Positions 5,464-12,801 of a stretch of DNA of 12,801 nucleotides are shown piece after piece. The notes beneath the pieces are model-generated. The model was not told the origin of the DNA, ran no database searches, and saw nothing but the letters and a program-made list of their open reading frames with translations. The translations under genes were made by a program, and so were the position numbers. Numbering within the stretch: position 1 is the first letter of the stretch; every line of letters begins with the position of its first letter. This DNA comes from an uncultured Gammaproteobacteria bacterium (GTDB lineage Bacteria; Pseudomonadota; Gammaproteobacteria; PS1; Pseudothioglobaceae): positions 1-12,801 of the forward strand of contig CAKMYR010000025.1 in NCBI GenBank assembly GCA_929200175.1, in the 5' to 3' direction.

Positions 5464-7029
5464 ATGAGCGTAAACAATGAACTGTTACGAGTTGAAAACA
5501 TATCAAAGCAGTTTCCCGGAACATTAGCACTTGATAACATCAGCCTTAACGTTAAAGCTGGCGAAGTACATATTCTTTTTGGCGAAAATGGCGCTGGTAA
5601 ATCAACCTTAATTCAAACTATCTCTGGAGTTCATAGGCCGACTAAAGGCAAGATTTTCATTGATGGTGTAGAAACAGTAATTACTTCAGTACATCATGCA
5701 AGAGAACTTGGTATTAGTGCAGTATTCCAAGAATTTTCTATTAGCTCAAACTTAACCGTAGAAGAAAATATTTTTCTTGGTTCTGAGATTACCAAAGGAA
5801 TATTTCTCAACAAACAAAAACTTCGTGAAGAAGCCAAAAAAACATTAGAACAATTAGGATTTGATCTTGAAGTTGATCAAAGTATGTCTTATCTATCTCG
5901 AGCAAAATTACAAGAAGTTGAGATTGCTAAAGCCTTTAGAACAAAGCCTAAAATTATGATTTTAGATGAACCTACTGCATCACTAACTGAAAAAGAAACT
6001 ACTAAATTATTTGAACTTATCGCTAAGCTTAAATCTGAAAATATAGGTATTATTTACATTACCCATAGAATGAAAGAAATCCAACGCATAGGTGATCGTA
6101 TTACTGTTCTTCGTGATGGGAAGTTTATTGATACTATTCCTGTTGAAGGCTCTAATGAAAATAAACTCGTTGGCCTTATGACTGGAAGAGTAGTTGATCA
6201 AATATTTCCTAAAATCAAAAATAATAAAGGTGATGTACGCCTGAAAATTGACAATATATCTGATGGCACCTTATTAGAAAACATTTCGATGGAATTTTGT
6301 GCTGGTGAGGTGGTTGGTATTGCTGGTTTAGTAGGTTCTGGTAAGTCAGAAATTGGTAGAGCCTGTTTTGGTATTCACGATATTAATGCTGGCAAAATTG
6401 AGTTTCTTGGTGAGAAAGTTTTTGATAGTGAGCAAAATATTAATAATCTATCCCCATCTTGTATGCTAAGCAAGGGATTTTATTATATTCCATCTGATAG
6501 AGCCAAAGAAGGTTTGGTGTTACAACGAAATGTTAAAGAGAATACCTCGCTACCATCTTTGAAATTACCTAACTTTGGTAATAAATTATTTCTAAGACGC
6601 AAAAACGAAAAAGAAGTTGTTACAGATATTTTAAAAGGCTTGGATTTAAGCCCTTTTAATATTGAAAAAAATGTAGAACATTTTTCTGGCGGTAATCAAC
6701 AAAAAGTTTTAATTAGTAAAGCATTAACACAAGATGTCAAATTATTTGTATTTGATGAACCAACTGTCGGAGTAGATGTTGGCGCTCGTATATTAATTTA
6801 TCAATTTATTCGTGATATTTGTGAAAGAGGCTCTATGGTAATCTTGATTTCTTCTGATTTACCAGAAATATTACATTTAGCACACCGTTCTTATGTTATG
6901 CATCGCGGAAAACTAATGGCGGAATTATCGGCAGAAGAAACAACTGAAGAAGCCGTATTGAGTTATTTTTTTGAAAAAGAAGAAAAAGGAAAAAGTATAA
7001 ACTATGAATACAGAAACACAAAACAATAA
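5464..7029 (+). CDS. Rbs/Mgl-type ABC transporter ATPase (two nucleotide-binding domains)
   Basis: A 521-residue tandem ATPase of the carbohydrate-uptake type 2 (RbsA/MglA) class. Domain 1: Walker A GENGAGKST (40-48), Q-loop VFQEFSI, signature YLSRAKLQEVEIA, Walker B IMILDEPTAS and switch His in YITHRM. Domain 2: a degenerate Walker A GLVGSGKSE, a strong signature FSGGNQQKVLISKAL and Walker B LFVFDEPTVGVDVGAR. Unequal sites of this sort are typical of the class. It works at the inner face of the membrane with the permease encoded next. It starts 11 bases after the GcvT-like stop with only a weak RBS, so translational coupling is likely. Its 3' end overlaps the permease start by 26 bases. The class serves sugars, but also nucleosides, autoinducer-2 and other small polar solutes. 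Confidence 0.93.
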   Translation: MSVNNELLRVENISKQFPGTLALDNISLNVKAGEVHILFGENGAGKSTLIQTISGVHRPTKGKIFIDGVETVITSVHHARELGISAVFQEFSISSNLTVEENIFLGSEITKGIFLNKQKLREEAKKTLEQLGFDLEVDQSMSYLSRAKLQEVEIAKAFRTKPKIMILDEPTASLTEKETTKLFELIAKLKSENIGIIYITHRMKEIQRIGDRITVLRDGKFIDTIPVEGSNENKLVGLMTGRVVDQIFPKIKNNKGDVRLKIDNISDGTLLENISMEFCAGEVVGIAGLVGSGKSEIGRACFGIHDINAGKIEFLGEKVFDSEQNINNLSPSCMLSKGFYYIPSDRAKEGLVLQRNVKENTSLPSLKLPNFGNKLFLRRKNEKEVVTDILKGLDLSPFNIEKNVEHFSGGNQQKVLISKALTQDVKLFVFDEPTVGVDVGARILIYQFIRDICERGSMVILISSDLPEILHLAHRSYVMHRGKLMAELSAEETTEEAVLSYFFEKEEKGKSINYEYRNTKQ

Positions 7030-8008
7030 TCATTTAATAAAAAGAATTTTTGTTAAAACCGGCGTATTACCATTATTTTTAATAATTGTTGTGATTACTA
7101 TGTCAATCGCAACAGATAGTTTTTTAGCAGAAAAAAACTTATTAACAGTAGCTCGCCAATCCACTTACCTTATCCTTGCAGCTGTTGCCCAGATGATAAT
7201 TTTACTAACAAGAGGGTTAGATCTTTCGATTGGCACAATGTTTGCTATGAGCTCTGTTATTACCTCGATGACTATGGTTGCACTTTTTGGTGAAGATTCA
7301 TCTCCTTGGGTGGTTATCATAATAGGTATGTTAGCTGGTATGGGTAGTTGTATGTTAATCGGTGCTTTGAATGGCGTTGGTGTTGCATTTTTTAATATAC
7401 CACCTTTTATTATGACCTTAGCTATGTCTTCTATTGTTGCTGGTTTAGCTTTTTATATCACTGGAGGAACTCCTGTATATGGCATGCCTGATGAGTTTTC
7501 TGAAGTGTTTGGCTATGGCAAAGTATTTGGTGTATCAACGCCTATTATTGTTACTGTGGTTATTGTTGCTGCTGTTTATGTTTATATTAATTGGACTCGT
7601 ATGGGTAGGTATCTTTATGCAATTGGAGGCAATCCAAAAGCAACAGAACTTTCAGGTATTAATGTAAAATTTCATTTATTCTTTACCTATTTAATATCTT
7701 CTTTTATTACAGGAATATCGGCATTATTATTAACGGCTCGTTTAGAGAGCGGCGAATCAAATATAGGTGTTGAATATCCTTTGATATCGATTGCAGCCTG
7801 TGCTATTGGTGGCGTTAGCTTGTTTGGAGGTATTGGTAAATTATCAAATGTTGTTTTGGGGGCAATATTCATAATATTAGTCCAAAACGGCATGAACTTA
7901 TTACAGCTAAACTCATACTTACAGATGGTAGCAATTGGTATTTTGCTTATTTTTGCAGTAGTTGCTGATAACTATCGTGTAAAACTATCAATGGGTTTGA
8001 ATAACTAA
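7004..8008 (+). CDS. Rbs-type ABC transporter permease
   Basis: A 334-residue inner-membrane protein of the BPD_transp_2 (RbsC-like) family with about 8-10 hydrophobic segments. The first is near residues 20-35 (VLPLFLIIVVITMSI). The family motifs LLTRGLDLSIGTMFAMSS (about 67-84), a loop of the GVGVAFFNIPPFIMTLAM type (about 126-143) that matches the usual NG...IPPFIVTLG, and YAIGGNPKATELSGI (about 206-220) are clear; the last is the ATPase-contact region. RBS AAAGGAAAAAG lies within the end of the ATPase gene, supporting the overlapping start. Together with the tandem ATPase and the TorT-like protein it makes a complete importer. Confidence 0.93.
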   Translation: MNTETQNNNHLIKRIFVKTGVLPLFLIIVVITMSIATDSFLAEKNLLTVARQSTYLILAAVAQMIILLTRGLDLSIGTMFAMSSVITSMTMVALFGEDSSPWVVIIIGMLAGMGSCMLIGALNGVGVAFFNIPPFIMTLAMSSIVAGLAFYITGGTPVYGMPDEFSEVFGYGKVFGVSTPIIVTVVIVAAVYVYINWTRMGRYLYAIGGNPKATELSGINVKFHLFFTYLISSFITGISALLLTARLESGESNIGVEYPLISIAACAIGGVSLFGGIGKLSNVVLGAIFIILVQNGMNLLQLNSYLQMVAIGILLIFAVVADNYRVKLSMGLNN

Positions 8009-8083
8009 CTAAAAACATTAATTAATATTGGTATTTATTATGGTTGTTAATTTCTTAATAAAATAGATGGAGGATTATAAAAA

Positions 8084-10219
8084 ATGAAAAAGTTTTATAC
8101 AATAAAAGGCGCCTGTCCACAAGATTGCCCCGATACGTGCGCTATGATCTATAAAGTTGAGGATGGAAAAATAGCCAAGGTAATCGGAGATCCAGATAAT
8201 AATTTAACAAAAGGTAGGCTTTGTGCTAAATTAAATAATTTTGCTGAACATCATTATAATCCTGAAAGACTGCTTTATCCTATGAAAAGAGTTGGAAAAA
8301 AAGGCTCTAATGATTTTGCTCGAATTAGTTGGGATGAGGCATTATCAGAAATAAAGAAAAATTGGCAAAGCATTATTAAAGAGTACGGAGCAGAAGCGAT
8401 TTTACCTCACGCCTATCTTGGTAATCTTGGTTCACTTAATGGACTAACTTCAGGAGACCGCTTTTTTAATGCTTTAAAAACAACTGTTGCTGAAAAAACT
8501 TATTGCGAATCTGGCTCATCAACGGCTTGGATGTTAACTTATGGTCCTATTGGGGGATTAGATCCAGAGAGTTTTGCATATTCTAAATGTTTAGTATTTT
8601 GGGGGCATAATCCACTGTCAACCCAAACTCATTGTTGGCCGTTTGTATTAGAAGCACGCAAAAAAGGAGCTAAAATTATTGTAATAGACCCAGTTCGCAC
8701 AAGAACAGCAAAACAAGCTGATATTCATCTAGCGCCAAAACCCGGCACCGATGCTGCTCTTGCCTTGAGTATGATTAATGTAATTATAGAAGAAGGCTTA
8801 TATGATGCCGAATATGTTGGTAAATACTGTTCTGGATTTATTGAACTTAGAAAAAGAGCGGCACAATTTACCCCTGAAAAAGCTTCAAAAATTTGTGGAA
8901 TTAGTGCTGAAAATATTATTTTAGTAGCAAGAGAATTTGCTAAATCAAAAGCATCAGCTATTCGCCTAGGTGTAGCATTAGAGCGCCATGCTGGAGGTGG
9001 ACAAGCAATAAGAGCAATTACCTGCCTTCCAGCACTAGTAGGAGCGTGGAAATATCCAGGCGGCGGCGCTGTACAAATGACTTTATGGTCATATCCACTA
9101 AAATGGGACAAAATGTCTCGAGGTGAATGGATTAAACCCGGAACAAGAGTAGTTAATTTACTTGATTTAGGTGCTGCACTAACAGGTGAAAAATATAACA
9201 CCGATATTACACCTATTAAATCACTATTTGTTTATAATTCTAATCCGTTGTGTATGGCACCTAATCAAAACAAGGTTCGTATGGGTTTAGAAAGGGATGA
9301 TTTATTTACAGTGGTTAGCGAACACTTTATGACAGAAACAGCACGCTATGCTGATATTGTGTTACCTGCATCAATGCAAGGAGAACAATTAGATATTATG
9401 TTTTCTTGGGGGCATTTTAATATTCTTTTAAACCAAAAAGCAGTAGAGCCAGCTGGAGAATGTGTCTCTAATACTGAACTATTCCGTAGATTATCCAAAA
9501 CAATGGGGATGACTAGACCTCATTTATTTATGACAGACTGGGAATTAATTGATGAATACGTTGATTGGGATAGCGATACAATGCGTGGAATCGACTTAGA
9601 AGTTCTTAAAGAAAAAGGTTGGGCAAGATTATGGGTTGGTGGTTCACCAGATATTAGAGCGCCGTACTCAAAAGGAAACTTTCCAACTCCTTCGGGTAAA
9701 TGTGAATTTGTTGCAACAGGTGCAGCAGAAGGTAATCATGTAAAACCAGCATTGCGTTCAGGATATACTTATTTTCAACAAGGTTCCGCTATTGACCCAA
9801 TACCCTGCTATATACCGCCTTATGAATCTGTAGATAGCACCCCAGAGTTAGCAAAAAAATATCCTTTGGCAATGGTTTCAGGTAAGGCACATGCTTTTTT
9901 AAACTCACAGTATGCTAATGAAAAATTACAAAAAGAAAGACAAGGTGAGCAAATTATTATTATTCACCCAAATGATGCTAATAAAAGAAATTTAAATTCT
10001 GGTGAAGATGTTAAGATTTTTAATGATAGAGGTAGTTTTTCTTCTATTGTTGAGATTTCTGAAGATATTCGTCCTGGTGTTATATATGCCAATGTTGGTT
10101 ATTGGGATAGCATGATAAAATCACAAACAGGGGTTAATAATGTAACTGATGATAGACATACAGATATGGGTGAATCAGGAGCTTATTCGGATATTTTAGT
10201 ACAAGTAGAAAAAATGTAA
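8084..10219 (+). CDS. Cytoplasmic molybdopterin oxidoreductase with N-terminal [4Fe-4S] site
   Basis: The 711-residue protein is a member of the DMSO-reductase superfamily (BisC/COG0243-like, Mo- or W-bis-pterin guanine dinucleotide). An N-terminal [4Fe-4S] motif uses Cys11, Cys15, Cys19 and Cys47 (CPQDCPDTC ... KGRLC). The central part has WGHNPLSTQTHCWPF, IIVIDPVRTRTAKQADIHL, KPGTDAALALSMINVII and the GGG(A)-type loop near 327-330. The C-terminal dinucleotide-binding domain begins at about 595 (YPLAMVSGKAHAFLNSQYAN) and ends with VIYANVGYWD. Cys141 in KTYCESGSS is the likely Mo ligand by position. No twin-arginine signal is present, unlike TorA or DmsA, so it acts in the cytoplasm. GGAGGA precedes the ATG. 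The ferredoxin and its reductase follow at 1-base and 0-base spacing and are its likely electron partners. Whether it oxidises or reduces the substrate is open. No TorD-type chaperone gene is present. Confidence 0.92.
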   Translation: MKKFYTIKGACPQDCPDTCAMIYKVEDGKIAKVIGDPDNNLTKGRLCAKLNNFAEHHYNPERLLYPMKRVGKKGSNDFARISWDEALSEIKKNWQSIIKEYGAEAILPHAYLGNLGSLNGLTSGDRFFNALKTTVAEKTYCESGSSTAWMLTYGPIGGLDPESFAYSKCLVFWGHNPLSTQTHCWPFVLEARKKGAKIIVIDPVRTRTAKQADIHLAPKPGTDAALALSMINVIIEEGLYDAEYVGKYCSGFIELRKRAAQFTPEKASKICGISAENIILVAREFAKSKASAIRLGVALERHAGGGQAIRAITCLPALVGAWKYPGGGAVQMTLWSYPLKWDKMSRGEWIKPGTRVVNLLDLGAALTGEKYNTDITPIKSLFVYNSNPLCMAPNQNKVRMGLERDDLFTVVSEHFMTETARYADIVLPASMQGEQLDIMFSWGHFNILLNQKAVEPAGECVSNTELFRRLSKTMGMTRPHLFMTDWELIDEYVDWDSDTMRGIDLEVLKEKGWARLWVGGSPDIRAPYSKGNFPTPSGKCEFVATGAAEGNHVKPALRSGYTYFQQGSAIDPIPCYIPPYESVDSTPELAKKYPLAMVSGKAHAFLNSQYANEKLQKERQGEQIIIIHPNDANKRNLNSGEDVKIFNDRGSFSSIVEISEDIRPGVIYANVGYWDSMIKSQTGVNNVTDDRHTDMGESGAYSDILVQVEKM

Positions 10220-10220
10220 A

Positions 10221-10523
10221 ATGGCACATATAGTAACTAATAAATGTCAAAGATGTCGTTTTACGCACTGCGTAGAAGTATGTCCTGTTGCTTGTTTTCA
10301 TGGCGATGAAGAACGCCTTTATATTGATGCAGACACATGTATTGATTGTTCTGCCTGTATAGAGGTATGTCCTGTTCGGGCGATATATGATCAATATGAT
10401 ATGCCTGAAGAATATCAAACATGCATTGCTATAAACTCTAAAGCATTAGACTTTCCTGTGATTGATACTAAACACGAGCCACTTCCCACTGCTATGGAGC
10501 GTAAAAAAGAATTAGGATACTAA
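10221..10523 (+). CDS. 7Fe (3Fe-4S/4Fe-4S) ferredoxin, Azotobacter FdI type
   Basis: The 100-residue protein closely follows the FdI pattern. Cysteines fall at 9, 12, 17, 21 and 25 in the first half and 40, 43, 46 and 50 in the second (KCQRCRFTHCVEVCPVACF and DTCIDCSACIEVCP). By analogy with FdI (C8, C16, C49 for 3Fe; C20, C39, C42, C45 for 4Fe), Cys9, Cys17 and Cys50 should hold the [3Fe-4S] cluster, and Cys21, 40, 43 and 46 the [4Fe-4S] cluster, leaving Cys12 and Cys25 free. The C-terminal extension MPEEYQTCIAINSKAL and the basic KKELGY tail also match FdI-like proteins. It starts one base after the Mo-enzyme stop and ends directly at the next start, so it should shuttle electrons between those two enzymes. 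Confidence 0.93.
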   Translation: MAHIVTNKCQRCRFTHCVEVCPVACFHGDEERLYIDADTCIDCSACIEVCPVRAIYDQYDMPEEYQTCIAINSKALDFPVIDTKHEPLPTAMERKKELGY

Positions 10524-11891
10524 ATGTCTGATTCTTTAAATCATAAAGATAAATTAACAATAGCCGTTGTTGGTAGTGGTCCTAGTGGTTTTTATGCAAC
10601 CGAAGCATTATTAAAAAATTTTCCCAATACTTCTGTTAATATTATTGAAAAACTACCAGTTCCATTTGGCTTGGTTCGTTTTGGAGTAGCGCCAGACCAC
10701 CCCAAATTAAAACAAGTAATAATGGTCTATAACCGAATTGCTGAAAATCCAAATGTTAATTTTTTCGGTAATGTTGAATTAGATAAAGATATTACTATTG
10801 AAGAATTGCAACGCACACACCATGCAGTTATTTTATGTTACGGTGCACGCTCTGATCGCGATCTTAATATTCCTGGAACTTCTCTTAAAGGTTATCATAG
10901 TGCAAGAGAATTTGTCGCTTGGTATAACGGTGACCCAGAAGCACAACACCATAAATTTGATTTTTCCCATAAGAATGCTGTTATTATTGGTCAAGGGAAT
11001 GTTGCTGCCGATGTTTGTAGAATCTTGACAAAATCTGTTGATGAACTAAAAAAAACAGATATTACTACTCAAGCCATAGAACAACTATCAGAAAGTAAAA
11101 TCCGTAATATTCATATTATTGGTCGCCGTGGTCCTGCACAAGCAAAATTTAGTAGTAAGGAAATTAGAGAACTTGGAGAATTATCAAATTGTAGTAATTT
11201 TATTGAGCAACAAAGTTATGTGATTGACGATATAGATAAAAACCAACTTAGCGCTCCAGCTTTTGCAGACATTGCTAAATGTGTATCTATCTTTAAAGAT
11301 TTTGGATATAAAAAAGACTCAAAAAAACAACATAGTATTGAATACAAGTTTCTTTTAAGTCCAATCAAAATATGTGGAGATTCAAAAATTGAGTCAATAA
11401 CCTTTATGCGCAATCGTCTGACTGACAATCGCAAAGCAGAGCCAACTGGAGATACAATAACAATTGACTGTGGTTTATGTTTTAGTAGTATCGGTTATCG
11501 CGGTCAGGCAATTAATAACATTCCATTTGATGATGTTAAAGGAACAATTATCAATGATAAAGGCAGAGTAATAAATAAACAAGGTACAGTTATTACAGGT
11601 CTTTATACTTCTGGATGGATTAAAAGAGGTCCATCAGGAATTATTGGCACCAACAGAGCAGATAGTGTTGAAACAATAGAAACCTTAGTAAAAGATATTG
11701 AAACCTTAAAACAAAAAACGATTGAAGAAAATGCTTTTATCAATATATTAAAGGCAAAAAAATGTCGTTATATTAGCTATGAAGATTGGAAAAAAATTGA
11801 TGATATAGAAATTAAAAACGGCAGCATTATAGGTAAATCCAGAGAAAAAATAACAGATATAGATAAAATGCTATCAATAGCTAATAAATAA
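10524..11891 (+). CDS. Ferredoxin-NADP+ reductase, adrenodoxin reductase/FprA type
   Basis: A 455-residue FAD enzyme of the adrenodoxin-reductase family. The FAD Rossmann motif is VVGSGPSGFYA (about 14-24), followed by PVPFGLVRFGVAPDHP, the family signature. The NADP(H) domain carries IIGQGNVAADVCRIL (about 154-168) and IIGRRGPAQAKFSSKEIREL. The C-terminal FAD closure GLYTSGWIKRGPSGIIGTNRADSVETI is canonical. It transfers electrons between NADP(H) and ferredoxin in the cytoplasm. Its ATG abuts the ferredoxin stop (TAAATG), with AGGA seven bases before. The last 60 residues form a helical tail with YEDWKKIDDIE. Pairing with the adjacent FdI-type ferredoxin is almost certain; the direction of flow is not shown by sequence. 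Confidence 0.95.
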   Translation: MSDSLNHKDKLTIAVVGSGPSGFYATEALLKNFPNTSVNIIEKLPVPFGLVRFGVAPDHPKLKQVIMVYNRIAENPNVNFFGNVELDKDITIEELQRTHHAVILCYGARSDRDLNIPGTSLKGYHSAREFVAWYNGDPEAQHHKFDFSHKNAVIIGQGNVAADVCRILTKSVDELKKTDITTQAIEQLSESKIRNIHIIGRRGPAQAKFSSKEIRELGELSNCSNFIEQQSYVIDDIDKNQLSAPAFADIAKCVSIFKDFGYKKDSKKQHSIEYKFLLSPIKICGDSKIESITFMRNRLTDNRKAEPTGDTITIDCGLCFSSIGYRGQAINNIPFDDVKGTIINDKGRVINKQGTVITGLYTSGWIKRGPSGIIGTNRADSVETIETLVKDIETLKQKTIEENAFINILKAKKCRYISYEDWKKIDDIEIKNGSIIGKSREKITDIDKMLSIANK

Positions 11892-11921
11892 GGTGGCTTT
11901 TTAGAGATAAGAAAATCACCT
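11891..11921 (+). terminator. Hairpin at the end of the operon
   Basis: AGGTGG-(C)-TTTT (11891-11901) pairs with AAAATCACCT (11912-11921), including one G/T pair and one bulged C. It begins on the last base of the reductase stop codon. There is no U-run after it, so it may be a 3' processing or stability hairpin instead of a true intrinsic terminator. Confidence 0.35.
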
Positions 11922-12212
11922 ATTCAATCGACAACAAACAATTTGTTAAAATCCTCAACTACTTGTGCTCAAAAAGAAGCTAAATATCAACTAATACTAG
12001 TTTTTTAAAGATGATTTTCGTTTATCAATCATCTTAAATATTTCAATTTATTTATTTGATGACATATTGTATCCATAACTTTAAATTATGAGTGAAATCC
12101 ATCTATTTTTTGTATTTTTTAAGAGTTTTTGCTTAAAAAAAATTTATTAACCCAAATTTACTAAAATCACTCTTGAAATCACAAAAAATTTTAGGTACAA
12201 TTTCAACCACTT
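11922..12212. other. Gene-free AT-rich spacer
   Basis: Between the operon and the PEP-synthase promoter region no gene is recognisable on either strand. The only structures seen are the 9-bp hairpin at 12008-12035, a small inverted pair AACAAA/TTTGTT at 11933-11947, and homopolymer A/T runs. Confidence 0.5.
12008..12035 (+). terminator. Perfect 9-bp hairpin downstream of the operon
   Basis: AAGATGATT (12008-12016) and AATCATCTT (12027-12035) are exact inverse repeats with a 10-base loop. A TTTTTT run lies just upstream, and AAATATTTCAATTTATTTATTT follows in two parts, an AT-rich tail with no clean U-tract. A transcription end for the long operon here is plausible. The stem has few G/C pairs. 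Confidence 0.4.
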
Positions 12213-12255
12213 AGACTGTCATAAAACTAGTTTTCTGGTAGTCTCTTAGTATAAT
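12213..12255 (+). promoter_or_regulatory. Promoter with overlapping 32-bp dyad upstream of PEP synthase
   Basis: TATAAT at 12250-12255 is a perfect -10 box. Immediately upstream lies a dyad centred on the CTAG at 12227-12230: AGACT (12213-12217) and AGTCT (12240-12244) form the outer arms, CA/TG an inner pair, and AAAACTAGTTTT (12223-12234) the perfect core. The region where a -35 would be (about 12226-12233) falls inside the core and has no good TTGACA match. A weak -35 covered by a dyad is the layout expected for an activator or repressor site. Transcription would start near 12262, leaving a leader of about 140 bases. Confidence 0.5.
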
Positions 12256-12302
12256 AGTCTTTGTTAGGAGTTGTAGTAATTTTGTATAACATAAAAAACA
12301 TC

Positions 12303-12348
12303 TATAATAAAAAAGTTAGTTGTTTTTCTTAACGTGTTTTTTATTATG
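12303..12348 (+). promoter_or_regulatory. Leader hairpin with A-tract and U-tract arms, possible attenuator
   Basis: ATAATAAAAAA (12304-12314) is the exact inverse of TTTTTTATTAT (12337-12347). Inside it GTTAG (12315-12319) pairs with CTTAAC (12328-12333) with one bulge. The right arm supplies a run of six U after the inner stem, the shape of a weak intrinsic terminator in the leader of the PEP synthase gene, ending about 56 bases before its start codon. Confidence 0.4.
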
Positions 12349-12403
12349 CAAAAAGCCTCGCATTTATTTATCTATTTTTTTACAATTTTACTAAAAATAT
12401 CCT

Positions 12404-12801
12404 ATGAGCAACTATATTAAAAATTTATCAGAAGTAACTCTTCAAGACATTGACTCTGTCGGTGGAAAAAATGCCTCTCTTGGCGAAATGATTTCTAATC
12501 TAAGCCAAACTGGCGTTAAAGTACCTGGTGGTTTTGCCACCAAGGTTGAGGCTTTTAATTTACATATTTCAGAAAATGGCATTGGTGATTATATTGAAAA
12601 TACCTTGAAAGATCTAAATATCAACGATATTGATCAGCTAACTACAGCTGGCAAAACTATTCGCCAAAAAATTATTAATGCCGAATTACCAAAACTTGTG
12701 GCTGAAGAAATCACTAAAGCCTACAAAGAAATGTGTATTGAAGATGGTAATGATAATGAAATGCTTGCTGTTGCTGTTCGTTCTTCTGCTACTGCCGAAG
12801 A
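12404..12801 (+). CDS. ppsA: Phosphoenolpyruvate synthase, N-terminal part (runs off the window)
   Basis: The frame starting at ATG 12404 stays open to the window edge and gives 132 codons. It begins MSNYIKNLSEVTLQDIDSVG and continues GKNASLGEMISNLSQTGVKVPGGFATKV, the hallmark of the PEP-synthase/pyruvate-phosphate-dikinase N-terminal nucleotide-binding domain. The last residues, LAVAVRSSATAED, are the conserved ATP-grasp motif. The SSATAED form without a maize-type PPDK insert, and the short N-terminus, favour PEP synthase (pyruvate + ATP + H2O to PEP + AMP + Pi), a gluconeogenic enzyme. No good Shine-Dalgarno is seen before the ATG. The catalytic His and the PEP-binding barrel lie outside the window. 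It has its own promoter region and is probably not part of the operon upstream. Confidence 0.93.
   Translation, partial: MSNYIKNLSEVTLQDIDSVGGKNASLGEMISNLSQTGVKVPGGFATKVEAFNLHISENGIGDYIENTLKDLNINDIDQLTTAGKTIRQKIINAELPKLVAEEITKAYKEMCIEDGNDNEMLAVAVRSSATAE

Noticed and set aside
8725..9201. 158-codon open frame on the - strand
   Set aside because: It lies wholly inside the Mo-enzyme gene, opposite strongly conserved family motifs, has no RBS, and its translation resembles no family. It is an antisense shadow. The same holds for minus frames at 498-722, 3569-3754, 6007-6201, 7687-7893, 10134-10418 and 11216-11434.
8084..10219. Naming the Mo enzyme a TMAO reductase (torA) because of the TorT-like neighbour
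   Set aside because: It has an N-terminal [4Fe-4S] motif and a candidate Cys Mo ligand and lacks the Tat signal, unlike TorA, and no TorC or TorD is present.
12088..12150. 20-codon ORF starting MSEIHLFF
   Set aside because: No Shine-Dalgarno, AT-driven composition, no similarity to a known small protein.
1..12801. CRISPR array, tRNA, rRNA, transposase or prophage genes
   Set aside because: No regularly spaced repeats, no cloverleaf-like sequence, no transposase or phage-type reading frames were seen on either strand.

Overview
The window is about one-third GC, and every recognisable gene lies on the + strand. The gene styles fit a proteobacterium: a Tat-type intradiol dioxygenase, a TorT-like periplasmic protein, an FprA-type ferredoxin reductase and the N-terminus of a PEP synthase. 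The low GC and the mix of accessory genes next to central carbon metabolism recall marine gammaproteobacteria of the SUP05/Thioglobus kind. That placement is inference; no rRNA, tRNA or marker gene in the window tests it.

Positions 1-2640 are an accessory, partly decayed strip. It holds an NAD(P)-binding Rossmann protein, a secreted GyrI-like domain protein and a Tat-signal intradiol dioxygenase with all four iron ligands, each with its own ribosome binding site and a gap of about 75-90 bases before it. Two gene remnants lie among them: at 52-145 a decayed second copy of the 3' end of the GyrI-like gene, and at 2511-2619 the frameshifted start of an RDD-family membrane protein. Short attC-like motifs follow several of these genes, so an eroded cassette array is possible but unproven. 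Positions 2620-2990 are very AT-rich, without genes, and probably carry the promoter of the next block.

Positions 3018-11891 are one co-oriented seven-gene block: a TorT-like periplasmic binding protein, a GcvT-family folate-dependent methyl/aminomethyltransferase, an Rbs-type ABC ATPase and permease, a cytoplasmic molybdopterin oxidoreductase, an Azotobacter FdI-type 7Fe ferredoxin and an adrenodoxin-reductase-type ferredoxin-NADP+ reductase. Genes overlap or nearly touch, apart from a long hairpin between the first two and a 75-base gap before the Mo enzyme. The layout reads as a self-contained pathway: capture and import a small, probably methylated, compound; move a C1 unit to tetrahydrofolate; carry out a redox step on a Mo-bis-pterin enzyme; and exchange electrons with NADP(H) through ferredoxin. 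The substrate and the direction of electron flow cannot be read from the sequence. This cluster is the best candidate for an undescribed system in the window.

Positions 11892-12403 are a gene-free 512 bases with two hairpins after the operon, then a dyad overlapping a perfect TATAAT -10 box and an A-tract/U-tract hairpin in the likely leader of the last gene. That gene, phosphoenolpyruvate synthase, starts at 12404 and runs off the window.
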